Shown here one piece after another: positions 46,815 to 58,489 of a stretch of DNA of 64,000 bases. Origin of the DNA: Allacma fusca (lineage: Eukaryota; Arthropoda; Collembola; Symphypleona; Sminthuridae); assembly GCA_947179485.1 (NCBI GenBank), contig OX359249.1, positions 248,001-312,000 of the forward strand, read 5' to 3'. Position 1 is the first letter of the stretch, and each line of letters starts with the position of its first letter. Below the pieces are notes generated by a model, which was not told the DNA's origin, did not search any database, and was given only the letters and a program-made list of their open reading frames with translations. The position numbers were made by a program, and so were the translations under genes.

Positions 46815-47230
46815 AGTAGTAGTCACGTTTGAGACGCTTTTTTAAAATATTTGACACTGAGTTGTAGGAAACATTAGCTTTCAATAGAGCTAATCAATAA
46901 GACTACTTGAGAATTGTGGTCATGTCGTTTAAGAACAGATGGAATGGTTCGAGAAATTAATCTTTCTTATAATCTTCTTCTTCCTTATAAGGGATGGAGA
47001 GTGACAATATTTTATGAGACACCCTGTACACATGTAAGTACATAGGTTGCCCGAAAGTTTTTCTTTAATTAATTTTAAAAAAATTCGACAGTTTGTGAAC
47101 GCTGCCAAGTTCCTGAATACAAATATGCTACTACTACGTGTACATACATATGGGCTTACTGCCCTATCCTATTCTACCTCGACTGCTACCATATGATTCA
47201 AAATACCATTGCACAATTAGCATTTACCAA
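46815..47230. repeat. Dispersed repeat, copy B
   Basis: It joins counterparts of 41580-41760 and 44188-44392 in one continuous stretch. In copy A the same two blocks are separated by about 2.4 kb that includes two hAT-like insertions. Confidence 0.55.
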
Positions 47231-47341
47231 GGTTACAATCAAACGTTTTAGTGAATGATTGCGCGCATTACCAGTGCTATTCCAGTTAAATTTAAATCTG
47301 TCCTTGGATGTTCTAACTAAATTCTGTACAGAGGATCGTTC

Positions 47342-48125
47342 GGCTGAGTTTTACTTTCCCGGCCACAAAATGACCTTCCACCTTCCACTCACCCATATAT
47401 TAACACTGTAATACATAAGTAATTCCACCAGACTTTCCATCTAACCTTCCACCTTCCCTTTTATCATTCCACCTTCCCTTCCACGTGACAACCCAAATTA
47501 CCCATACGGACTCTGTAGTCTGGTTTTGACAATATTTACAAAGAGCTAACTAAAACAATACTATATTGCCCCCCTACATGAGTTACTGCATGGTCGAAGC
47601 TCATTTCTTTTGTGCCCATTCATTTGAAAATGACAGTCTAAGATCAATTTCGGTGTGTTAACTTATGTTTCGCATTTTTTATTCGTAAAATTAACACGGA
47701 GCTCAGTTGCCGTACTTACTGGTGAACTGATTTTAACAAAATTTTTAAAGCATTTTTAGCAAATTCCGTAATCACTAACGATTAATGCAAAACGCAAACT
47801 TTTTAGCGTTTCGACTTACTTTTCCGAATAAATTAAAACGCTGATTTATGGTTTGAATAGTCGCATACAGGGGGCAAATCATTAACTATCTCCAGTTCGC
47901 ACTTTGTGTTTTACCCACCAGAACACAGAGGGATACGTTAATTAACACCGGGAACCAGGTAGAAGGACCTTCCATCAGGTCAAATTTAGGTGAAAGATTT
48001 GTAAAATTTTGGTGGAATGTCAAGCGGAAGGTCAAGTGGAAGGTCAAGTGGAAGGTCTAGTGGAAGGTGGAAATCCTGGTGGAAGGTGGAATGTAATTTT
48101 GTGGCCGGGAAAGTAGAACTCAGCC
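47342..48125. mobile_element. Element with CCTTCCA word arrays; TSD GATCGTTC
   Basis: The ends are GGCTGAGTTTTAC and GTAGAACTCAGCC, and the inverted match extends through CTTTCCCGGCCACAAAAT on both sides. A perfect 8-bp duplication GATCGTTC lies at 47334-47341 and 48126-48133. The left arm has CCTTCCACCTTCC words; the right arm has the complement GGTGGAAGG. The terminal base differs from the CAG/TAG elements, so the superfamily is unsure (hAT, P-like or Merlin-like). The interior is non-coding. Confidence 0.88.
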
Positions 48126-48133
48126 GATCGTTC

Positions 48134-48913
48134 TGCCATAAAAATACATTCAAGATTGATGTCATATATCTGTGGTAAACTGTAGCTAAATTATAAGAGC
48201 TGGGATTTGGTCTTAACTTTTGGCCCGAACCCGAAAGAAACCCGTAAAAAAATTGTCAGCCTTTGGAACCTGCTGACAAGAAAGATTAAAGTCCAAGCCC
48301 CATCTCAGCCTGGTATCATTATTTATTTACAGCCCGTACCCAGTCGGAGCTCCACATCGATTTTTGTTAACTACCAAAGTTCGAGTAGTGTCCTTTAAAA
48401 TTCATCGACTTTCAGAAATTTATTGAGATTTGACATTGGAAAATTGAAGTTGGAAGGCGCGATTTCCCGTGGAAACTAACCCGAGATAGTCCGAACTTTG
48501 TTCACCTTGAGCCCAGGTTGCACATTTCATTGTGATCATGCAGGAGCATGGGAAAAGTGCAATTAGTCATTCATTTGAAATGGTGTTTTAATAATAGTAA
48601 TAATTCCCAAAATTAGAGCTTTAGGACACTACAAACTATTACTTGACTCCGTGGTTTAGGTTTGTTTATTGTTAGCACACATTTGTAGTAAGAAATACCG
48701 AGTCTGTGAGAAGATGTTATGAAATGCAATGGCTTGATTGAGAAATGAAGAGAGGATTGGAAGGTGAGAAATTTGTTTTAAAGTATTTGAATGTCCCTTT
48801 GAGGGAGAGAATAATAATTTGAAGACTGACCCAGTCTGGACTATAGCGAATGAATAGTTTAAAATAAAATATGGGAATAAAAGTTCGAGGTGTTAAGTTT
48901 ACATAATCCGACA
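48134..48913. other. SLC6 3' flank
   Basis: No gene was recognised. The SLC6 3' UTR probably ends near 48890. Confidence 0.45.
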
Positions 48914-48919
48914 TTTATT
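48914..48919 (-). terminator. SLC6 poly(A) signal
   Basis: AATAAA on the minus strand (TTTATT on plus), about 91 bases past the SLC6 stop codon at 49010-49012. It is the first canonical hexamer after the stop, so a short 3' UTR is likely. Confidence 0.65.
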
Positions 48920-49009
48920 GGCAGACTGCAAAACACAATAACAGATGTTGTTATTAACTAAATGAAATCTCATTTAATAATTACTATTTCAAATTACAGA
49001 GTCGGTCGT

Positions 49010-52000
49010 CTAATTATCGCGGGTGTATCTGTTAACGAGTCTGGCAAACCATGGCGCTCTCTCGTGTTCGAACCTCACCTCATAATCTTCCATCATGGGC
49101 CTTGTTGACGCTGAAGTGTCTATTCGCCGCATTGTGGTGGATGCGCTTCGTGGCCGGCCACTTGGTCCAAGTATATTAAACGTATTCATAATCGCAACCA
49201 CGATTATTGGCAACACACTTAACATAATAAGAACTAAAGCGATTCCCATAACCCATCCAGGGAACGGTAATTTATGCGTGTCTCCCTGCAAATCAATAAC
49301 AACACAACCATTTAATAGCAACACTCACATTTCCAAATCATACAACACCCATCCCAATAGCCAGTCCCCCGAACATCGAAACTTCCTCTACCTTTGACCA
49401 TTGTCACTTCTAATCTTTCCAAAAGTCAAACTCCAGGCTACGAAAAAACTTTCTACTCTGGGCATTACTCATACGTCAGGCAAACAAGTAACTTCTATCC
49501 CCTACTATACTCCACAATAGTAACTTAAGTAATAGTTCACTTCGTCCTTAACAAACAAGCATTGTCCCAGGATACCTTTCACATCCTCAAGCCCATGTAC
49601 ACAGGTAGGTATGGCAAGCGCAAATTCTCCCTAATTTACCAAATCCTAGCCCACATTTCCACATTTTCTTCATCCTGCTTCCCCACAAAGTCTCAATACA
49701 GGGATACAGGAAGTGGAACAATGTTTGGTTTTTTTGTAAAAACTAATATCTACTTTTCATGTTTGAAATTGTTTAATGCTGCTATTGCTTTGGAATTTTT
49801 TTCAAGAGAATTTTTACAGGTCGATATGAGCAGTCAAAAATAGAGTGCATGGTTGGGGAAAATCAGTTTCAGTTAAGACGTTAGGAATGACAGGGAGGAA
49901 GATGTGGAAGAGGAGGAATTCCTCATGTTCCCATAATATCGAAGCAAATCCTGGGTTACCATAAATATATCAGCACTCTGTGCTTGTAGCAAATTTCATA
50001 AGGATATATGTTTGATAGCTCGTTGAGAAGCCAAGCGTCAAAAGCTATTTTGAAAACAAAAGAGTACCTAAAATACTTTCATAATAATTTTAGTTTTCCC
50101 CCAAAAAATGCTTTTTCCACTGCCTTCGTTGCTGTATCGAAAGGTTTAGGTCTAGCTGAATAAAACAAATTTTGAAAAATCTAGGGAAATATTTCATAAA
50201 ACTTTGGAGAATAGCAGTCCATTGAAACCAAATTACGAACTAAAAAATACTGCTCGGCAGGGAAAATACAAATTACTTTAATACAGCACATTATCCCAAA
50301 CTACACACTACAAAATTCATTCATGAAAAAATATATTACAAAATACATTTTAAATATGTGCATGTATTCTGGATAACTCTGGAGAAGAGAGTATACATTT
50401 TTGCCACCCAATGTTTACATGGGCTAATTGGGATGGGTTTACAACTGACAAGGTTCCGTAACTATTGAGAACTATTGAGAACTATTGAGAACTATTGAGA
50501 ACTATTGAGAACTATTGAGAACTATTGAGAACTATTGAGAACTATTGAGAACTACTGAGAACTATTGAGAACTATTGAGAACTATTGAGAACTATTGAGA
50601 ACTATTGAGAACTATTGAGAACTACTGAGAACTATTGAGATTAGAATAATTGGGAGAAGAATAAAAATATCCGTTACCTCCTTCCTACTCCACGCCTGGT
50701 ATTCAGGACTGTTCTGGAGTTTATCGATAACCGAACCAATCAACAAAACAACCAACATTGTCGGGCCAATAAATCGCCAGGTTAACTGCCAGTAAAGCCC
50801 GGGATAATAGCCCGTCATATATTCAATATCCGCTGAAAATCTGAAAGGAAGGAAAGCGAGCATGATTAATGATTACTGTAGGTTGACATGTGGTGGCCTC
50901 TTTGGTCATACGTAATGGTGTGTCTACCAGCTCCTGCACTCTCACCACTCACTCCTCGCTGCCATCAAATGTTTTAGGGGAATAAATGAGGAAAGTTGGG
51001 TTGTTGAGTTGTCAAGTCCCGTGACCAAAGTCCTGCTGCTACTGGGAAACAACATGGGAAGGAATAAAAATTTACCTTTTGTGTCCATAAATGTACATGA
51101 CGCTGACGGTCTCCATTAAAGCGATGATGACTAGACCAGTAGTACTTGCGTAACCATCAAACAAAGTCAACCAATATTCACCAGCACCAGTGACAAATAT
51201 CAACCCGCCCAAAAATGAGAGCGCACAAATGATAGCTGTTAATGGAAATAACATGAGGATTAAAATAGGATTAAAGTGTGGGTGTTAAGTACTAATAAGT
51301 AGGTACTAACAATAAGTTAAAAGTAATAAGTTGGGCTCACCCGTCAGAACTTCCTTGCGAATGTGACTAAAGTAAGAGGCTCCGAATACTGTACTCACTA
51401 CACCTTCCATGGTGCCAATCTGGGAGCCGATTCCGAGAGCGAGGAGCATGAGAAAGAAAATGATAGACCAAAAGGGAGAGTAGGGCAGTTCCACAATGGC
51501 TTGTGTGAAGACGACAAATGCGAGTCCCGTTCCTTGAGCCGCATTATCCAACTCGTCCTCCAAATTACAACTCCGGAAGTCCGACTGATTTTTCTCAATC
51601 GGATGATCTTGGAAAAACTTATCGTACTCCTCACTCGTGATTCCCGAGGCATTCGGGAACAGCGTACTGTTCCACTCGTGCATCGCCAGTCTATTCCTGC
51701 AACACCAACATCAATCCCACCCTTCAATTAATCACACTTATTATTATTATTAATTATTATCATCATCATCATTATTATTATTACACTACCATTACACTAC
51801 CACTATTACCAAAACAAATCTCAACTACCAAAATTATTATCACATCCTCCTCATCCTCACTCACCTTTCCTTGCACCGCTCATGTATTTTCGTAGCTTTG
51901 AATCCAAGAACGGAGAAAATTACAGCAGATGCATAAATTGCAGTTAATGCGTTCGTCATGGTAATGAAGCAGACATCCTTGACGCAGTTATTTCTTGTTT

Positions 52001-55000
52001 TATTGTAAGACCCAAACGCTATTAGGGATCCAAATGCGAGTCCAAAGGAGTAAAACACCTGAGTTGCTGCTTCCAGCCACACTGACGGTTCCAGCAGTTT
52101 ATGATACTACACCAATCACAAAATCACATTTATTTCATTTACACAACCATTTCACCATCTTTCATATTATGTCCTGTACCAAACATTATCATCTCCATTT
52201 ACAACAATCCCGCACCAACCACCCACAAAATCCACCATTTCTAAACTTATTCAGACTCATTTAAAATTATACCAATTTATTCAATCTTCAATTAAACCAT
52301 CTATTGCAAATTATCATTTATTTTTATTCCATAGTATTGGCTAACTGACTGAGAAATTCCGCTGAGAAAATACCTAATTATTACTCTATTACTCCACAGT
52401 ATCCATCCCCATTTTCAAAACCCATTCTACTGTATCCGTCCCCAAGGGGTTCTCACTCTTTAATCCTTCTCCATAATCACTCGATACAAACAAGTCAAAC
52501 AATCACTTGTTAGTTCAACTTTCAACCTTTCAACCATTCATTACATACAGGTTGGCGCAAAACAACGGGGTTATTCATTTCAAAACGTTTTCAGCGGAAA
52601 CAATAATTTTGTCTTAATTTATAATAACAGTGTTGTAACAAATTATTGGGTCTTGCTCCCACAATTTTCTACTTTGACTCATCATATCACATTTACTTAA
52701 ATGGATCTCCATACTTCCTACAATCTCGTCCACTTCAAATATTTCCAATAGAAACACTGCAAAATCCAAATTTTCTAAAAGATCTTCATTTAAAGTGGGA
52801 AAAGATGACTCTATAAAGATATGCTCTTATGGGAAGAGTTATCCTTATTCGTTTAAACGGAATTCCCACGGTGGAAATAATTCTGTCCTGACACACTGAC
52901 CGAGGTCAATCACACAAATTTGAGGGTATCTGCAAAAGATTTTGCTACAAAATGGAGAACTTAAATAATTATTGATGAGTTACTAACGCAGGCAAGTGGG
53001 GAGCCACCATGTATAGGCATGTACATATGCATGTACATAGCTACATGTAAGACGCAAAAAGTCTGGATTTGTCATAATTCTCACAAATATTTGCTAACAT
53101 GGATTTCCAATTATTAGCCCTTAACATACAACATTTACAATTATTTCAGATTAACATTTCAATCTCATCTACTCTCCAAATACACGGACAATTGAATATT
53201 TAAAATAACTTGGATTTTGAGAGTGAATATGTGTGGGAGGAGGGGAAGAGAGGACTTAAATTGTCATTTACTTCAGGATCGGATTTATTCGGGACCTCTA
53301 GGGCCGGGGTCCCAGGGATTTTGCAAAAACTATCAATTTAAAAACTAAAACAGGGATTTTCCTTTCTGTTTCCTTCCACTTTATATTGAATTTTTTTCCT
53401 TGTACAAAACAAGGTCTTTTATTTTGTTGCTTGTAAAAAACGGGATTTGTTTGATTTTTCGTGTTTTTTGGTTGTGTAAAAGAGGGATTAAAGAAGATAT
53501 GAAAATTGAGGGGGGGGGATTTCATCTGTGGACCAGGGACTTTTGCAGAAATCCCACCCCTGCTTGATGGGAATTATTTTGAGGGGGAGGCGGGACCATG
53601 GATGGAACTGGACTACAGTTAAATAAAATATTCGAGACATAATGTGTTCCCGAATAATTCGCTAGATGAAAATCTCACCTTCGGAGTATACATGTGAAGT
53701 AAGCCAGCACCTGCACCTTCCAAGGTGATCCCTCGGATGAAAAATATAGTTAATACCATATATGGGAAGAGGGCAGTGAAGTACACCACCTAAAATTACA
53801 AAATGAATAGTGAGTGAACTTGAGTAAGGACAAATATCACCTACAATAATTAACCACAAAAAAACATATCCTACCAACCACTCACTTCTTGTCACTCAAC
53901 ACCTTTCTTTCACATTTACAAATAGCACCCAAACATTCATAATTACAAGGAAAGGTTTCTAATAAACATGAGGAAGGTAGAAAATCACTTGTACTGAAGT
54001 GAGCATTGACTAGGAGCATGTTGAGCCCTGTATTTTGGTGAATGTGAATATAGAGAATAATAATAGTATGGTTATTGTAAATTGTAATGTGTATTGGAGT
54101 TATTGTAATTTGAGAGAGTAGGAAGTGAGGTTCGGGGTTGTTTACTTTGCCAGATGATTGAATTCCTCTCTGGATGATGAGGTAGACCACGATCCAGGCA
54201 AGTAAGAGACACAGACACATCCACCATTTGATGCCATTTGGACTCTCAATGTCTTCTGAAATATCCAGTGCTTGGCGATACCAATAGTACGCCGTTTCCG
54301 AAGATTTCTCGCATTCCGGTTCAGTTGTATTCAAATAGGTTCCATTAGCAAGTAATTCTTTTGGACAGGTCTCCCACGGCAATGTTTTCTAACCAACACA
54401 AACAAAGTGAAATAAGTGAAATAAGTGAAATAAATGAGTGTGGAGGATAATTTGAGGAGACTACTTGGGTCTATAATTAGGGATGATGGTGGTTGTGATT
54501 GGGAGTGTAGGTTTTGTATTTTGTCCTTACCTGAAATGAGTTAAAGAGGTAGTAGAAGCACCAAGTAATGATGACATTGTAGTAAAGTCCCACGAGGAAG
54601 GCAACTATTGTGCTGGCAATTCCAATACCCCCAATCGAAGGATGAATCATGCTCCACGCTCGCATGGATCCTTGTCGTAGTCTTTGTCCGATTCCTAGCT
54701 CAATAAGCAGTAATGGTGCTCCCTCCAGCACAATCATTATTAGAAAAGGTATAAGAAACGCCCCTGCAAATTCAAACAAACTGTCATCCAAACCAATAGT
54801 CATCATTTTACTTTTACTTCTTTTTTGGCTCAAGCCTTTCTCCAAACATTGTCACACAATAAAGAAATATCCAGTCTTCACATCCACATCTTCTCAGGTT
54901 CAGGCGGCGCTCTCAAAAACCCTCCTACGAAAACACAACCCCTTCCCAGTAGCCCTCTTTCCCTTTCTATAATGTCATAATCTTTCTCCTTCCCAAACTT

Positions 55001-55109
55001 CTCATTCAGTTGCTACAACATGGAACTGGAAAATTACAAGGTGTAAAATGTTTACTTATAACAACCGGTTACCACGGTTCCCGGGCCAACTTCATATACT
55101 CACCTCCAC
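49010..55109 (-). CDS. SLC6 Na+-coupled neutral amino acid transporter (B0AT/NTT-like), 5' end missing
   Basis: SLC6 proteins are plasma-membrane symporters with 12 TM segments, driven by sodium. Visible minus-strand coding exons: 55109-55104, 54763-54531, 54388-54146, 53789-53679, 52106-51865, 51696-51341, 51235-51076, 50840-50678, 49285-49010. All junctions keep phase and give about 595 residues to the stop. TM2-TM3 has [18 protein letters not shown] and [12 protein letters not shown]. The EL2 loop has NGT and NTT glycosylation sites. TM6 has [19 protein letters not shown] large EL4 has NST and NAS. TM8 has [14 protein letters not shown] and [11 protein letters not shown]9-10 has [16 protein letters not shown]11 and TM12 follow, then a cytosolic tail ending YTRDN. 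EL4 length and the TM8 sequence point to the SLC6A15-A20 group; the substrate is inferred. The TM1 exon (WRFPY motif) was not found and is presumably upstream of 64000. Confidence 0.93.
50461..50640. repeat. 10-bp minisatellite in SLC6 intron
   Basis: Eighteen tandem units of ACTATTGAGA, exact except for ACTACTGAGA at 50551-50560 and 50621-50630. It lies in the last intron of the SLC6 gene, 37 bases past the donor of exon 50840-50678. Confidence 0.98.
52107..53678 (-). other. SLC6 intron between TM5 and TM6 exons
   Basis: About 1.6 kb, AT-rich. It contains a GG-rich run at 53509-53518 and partial text of the foldback family found further on (ACTGACCGAGGTCAAT near 52900). No exon was recognised. 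Confidence 0.6.
55104..55109 (-). other. 6-nt microexon of the SLC6 gene
   Basis: On the minus strand a T-rich tract plus CAG acceptor (55112-55110) is followed by GTGGAG and then a perfect GTGAGT donor (55103-55098). Adding these six bases between a preceding exon ending in G and the next exon (GG GCG TTT) gives three glycine codons before Ala-Phe. That matches the near-invariant SLC6 NGGGAF motif. Without the microexon the motif would lose two glycines. Splice sites and motif are seen; use of the exon is inferred. Confidence 0.8.
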
Positions 55110-55446
55110 CTGAAAAAAAAAACAAATCAACCATTAGAACGAGATAGCCCGCAAAATATCAATCAAAAAAATCAAAATATCTAAATACACCTTCAGTTAT
55201 CCACTAATTGCCAGTATTAAATAATGTGGTAGTAAGTCAAACTGGGATTTTTTAATCTCCTCGCAATTTCTCAATTACCCATTCCAAGCACTTAATAGTA
55301 TCTACTTCCTAATTCATTTTCATTTATTATATATTCCATAATTACATGAAGTAGTCATTATCACTCTTCATTCTCCTCCATTCTGGCGGCTCAAACTTTG
55401 CTCTTTTATTAGTTTTTTATTTTTTAAATTAATTCACAGGCTCCCT

Positions 55447-56016
55447 CATATGTATATCCCTTTTCTCCCCCTAGCCCACATAAGGGACTAACACATACAA
55501 AATTTCATTCCCCCAGTTTTTTCAAAATCCTTTTCCACATTTCCTGTAATTATTTGTTTCACTGACCTAGTTCAATTTTTAGTGTCACAGGGGACACGGA
55601 TAGGAACCGAACTCACGGAATTTGAGTTCATCTGCTGATTATTTGAGCGCAGAATGTTTCTGAAAACCTTTTTTGACACTTACTTGTAGAAAAGTTGATT
55701 AGCTGTTCTTACGTGAGGTGTCCACAATATTCTTAAAAAAGAGACATGCGTGATAGCTCCCTGGAAAGCTAATCAAATTTCTTACAAATAAGTGCCAAAA
55801 AAGGTTTTCAACAACATTCTGCGCTCAAATAATCAGCAGATGAACTCAAATTCCGTGATTTTAGTTCCTATCCGTGTCCCCTGTGACACTAAAAATTGAC
55901 CCAGGTCAATGAATCAAATTGCAGAAAATTTGGAAAAGAATTTTCAAAAACTGGGGGAATGAAATGTTTTATGAGTTGGTCCCTTAAGTGGGTTAGGGGG
56001 GAAAAAAGGATATGGA
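55447..56016. mobile_element. Long-arm foldback element in the SLC6 5' region
   Basis: Arms of roughly 240-280 bp pair across the element: left 'ctagcccacataagggact...', 'tttcattcccccag', 'gtgtcacaggggacacgg', 'tgatttgagcgcagaatg' and the complements in reverse order on the right, ending near 'aaaggatatgg'. The spacer near 55700-55760 is short. No coding sequence. Related partial copies occur downstream. Confidence 0.85.
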
Positions 56017-57439
56017 TAATTATACATACATACATACGTTGTACACAAATAAAACATGTTTTTCTTTCTAGATGAAATTAGTACAGTCACTACTTTAGAG
56101 ATCCATAGGAAATTATTTTAGTTTTTATTACAATAATAATTATTTAAATAATGGGTAGGAAGGAAAGAATTTCTGCTTTATTCGTTGATTCGTAGCGTGA
56201 GCTTTGAAGTTATTCATTCACACATAGGATACGAGTATTTAATTTTCTTTGAGTAAACAATTTAAGGGAAGGTTTCCTTCCAATCATCCTAATACGTATG
56301 TGCATTAGGGACGCCCCACAAACTACTTCATCACGAAATCGGGGATTTTCGGAGCAACTGCCCCCCTAATAGTCACTTTCTCCAATGTTGAAGCATAGGG
56401 AGAAAGCAAAAGTTGTGTATGACCCACTGACCCTAATGATAAGAGAACAAGTGGAATGTCCCTTATTATTGAGCGGGTTCAAAAGTTGATGGGAGATCCC
56501 ACTCTCTGCACAAGAAGTTACAGGAGCATTAGTTAGTACTTACTATTATTACTAGATACGCATATATAACACATAGAGCATCCAGTCAAGTATTCCTCAA
56601 CAGCCAACAATTGCTTTCGGTGAATCGGAATGTTTACTCTAAAGCTCCGCTACCCATAACATCCATAAATATCTGGTGATAAAAGTGATGTCAAACAAAT
56701 ACAAGGGGCGTGAAGGCAGTGCCAATACTCAAATGAGCATTTACTTTACGTTCTTTACGCTCTCCAACCTCTAAGTCTTTTAATGCTTAATGTCCCACTC
56801 GGAAGGTTTGTGCACAACCAAAGTAGAAATCCAAAGTATTTCAAATGCATTCAAAATAATTACTTTCGCAATATTTTTTCCCACTTAACCTTGGGATGGG
56901 CGTCCTCTGAAATACATAACAATTGTCATGTGAACCTTGGTTTAATTACTTGTATACATTTCATAACGGCGGAATCCTTAATATGTATCCTCCCAATATT
57001 TCCACTTGAAATACTCTTTCTGCTATTTTATATTCTTCATGGAGTCGCGGATATGCATTTTCTGCATCTAAACAAGAGGCCTTTTGGGTGGGGACATTGT
57101 CATCGTCTGGAAACATTTTATTTTTACACTAATATTCTTTTAAAAGTTTGTTCTTCCTTACATATTTGTTTAGAATTTAGTTTACTCATTTACTTTTATT
57201 TCTGATTACATTTCCATTTTAGTTTTTATTTCCGCTAAAAATAAGTGTAGTAGTTTCTATTTATCTTGACTGAGCATCCTGGTTTAGATTATTTCCTCAT
57301 ATTATAACATAAATGTGGGAATTAAGTAATAATTATACTCGAAATATTCACTACTCCGATCAGTAGTCAATTTTGCAGGAGATTTTCAAAATATTCCTCA
57401 AAAAAATTAAACCATGGTCACTAGAAATTGTTGTGTGTG

Positions 57440-58270
57440 CCTCACACACATTTTTCTTCCCCTCTAGCCAATAGAAAGGGTCATGGTAAAAATAAAGTGG
57501 AGTTCGCCATTTTATAGCAAATTTTGTTTCCCAGTTTTTTCTAAATTTGTCCCATCACTCTACAGGAAAAATCCCGGAATACAGCCTTCAAGGAAATGGA
57601 ACAAAGTTAGGATTGTTTTTGGAAAAATTGAAAGTGTGAATTTCTTTTTCACTTTTACTTAAGTTTTAAAAAGTCATAAAAATATAATTATTTAAACTCG
57701 TTCTAGTGAATTTTTCAAGGGCTTTCAGATGAGTGGGACTAAAGATGACTACGCTGAATAGTTTAGACAAAGGACGTAATAAATAAGTGAAGTAAGGTTT
57801 AAACTTGAAATGTTGGGTCACGTCTTGACTTTGTTAAAAAGAGGACAGGACCTAACCGTTCCCTTTGGAAACAATGACTTCTGATAAGGAGTCAAAACGT
57901 TCCATTCCTACCCTCCTCCTCCTCTGACGCAGTACGGGCAGGATCAACGCTTCTTCACAATACAAATTCCTCAACAACATAACATTCATAAAGTTTTAAA
58001 ATTCCAGTGACAATTCGAAAACTTTTCAAATAAGTCCTGACTTTTCTTTCAACGCTATATAATCAAAGTTTTTGGGCTAAGGGGATGGAAATTTTTTTTA
58101 AATATCTGGACAAAATTACCAATAAAATGGGGAATCGAATATTTTTTACTCATCCCTTTTCCGGGGCTACGGGAATATTCTGAGACACCTTCTATGAGTG
58201 ATTCATATTCATTTTCTCTTACTCCTAGCCTATATGAGCAAATGTGTGAGAAATTCTTCATCAAGATTTA
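57440..58270. repeat. Diverged relatives of the foldback family
   Basis: Text such as 'ttcttcccctctagcca', 'gtttcccagttttttctaaat' (57455-57550) and 'gggctaaggggatgg' (58075-58090) matches the ends of the 55447 element loosely and in inverted sense. Limits are approximate. Confidence 0.45.
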
Positions 58271-58489
58271 TCCAAATTATCTCATTGAACTAGGTCAAAT
58301 CATATCCTCAAGCTGTCAAATAAGTGGAGCATTTTTTTTCCAGAAAAGTTTTATTTCGATTTTTAATTTCCATACTATCATCATATTTGATATCATTGAG
58401 GTGAATGCGCTGAGAACTGTGAACACAGGGGGGGGGGGAAACGTGTGGGAAGGTCATCATCATCTTCATTTATTCATTTAGACTCAACT

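Noticed and set aside
56783-57205. 140-aa open frame rich in Leu, Ile and Phe
   Set aside because: Hydrophobic by AT-rich composition; no family motif, and the start lies in unremarkable DNA. It was checked as a possible SLC6 TM1 exon but is on the wrong strand and lacks the motif.
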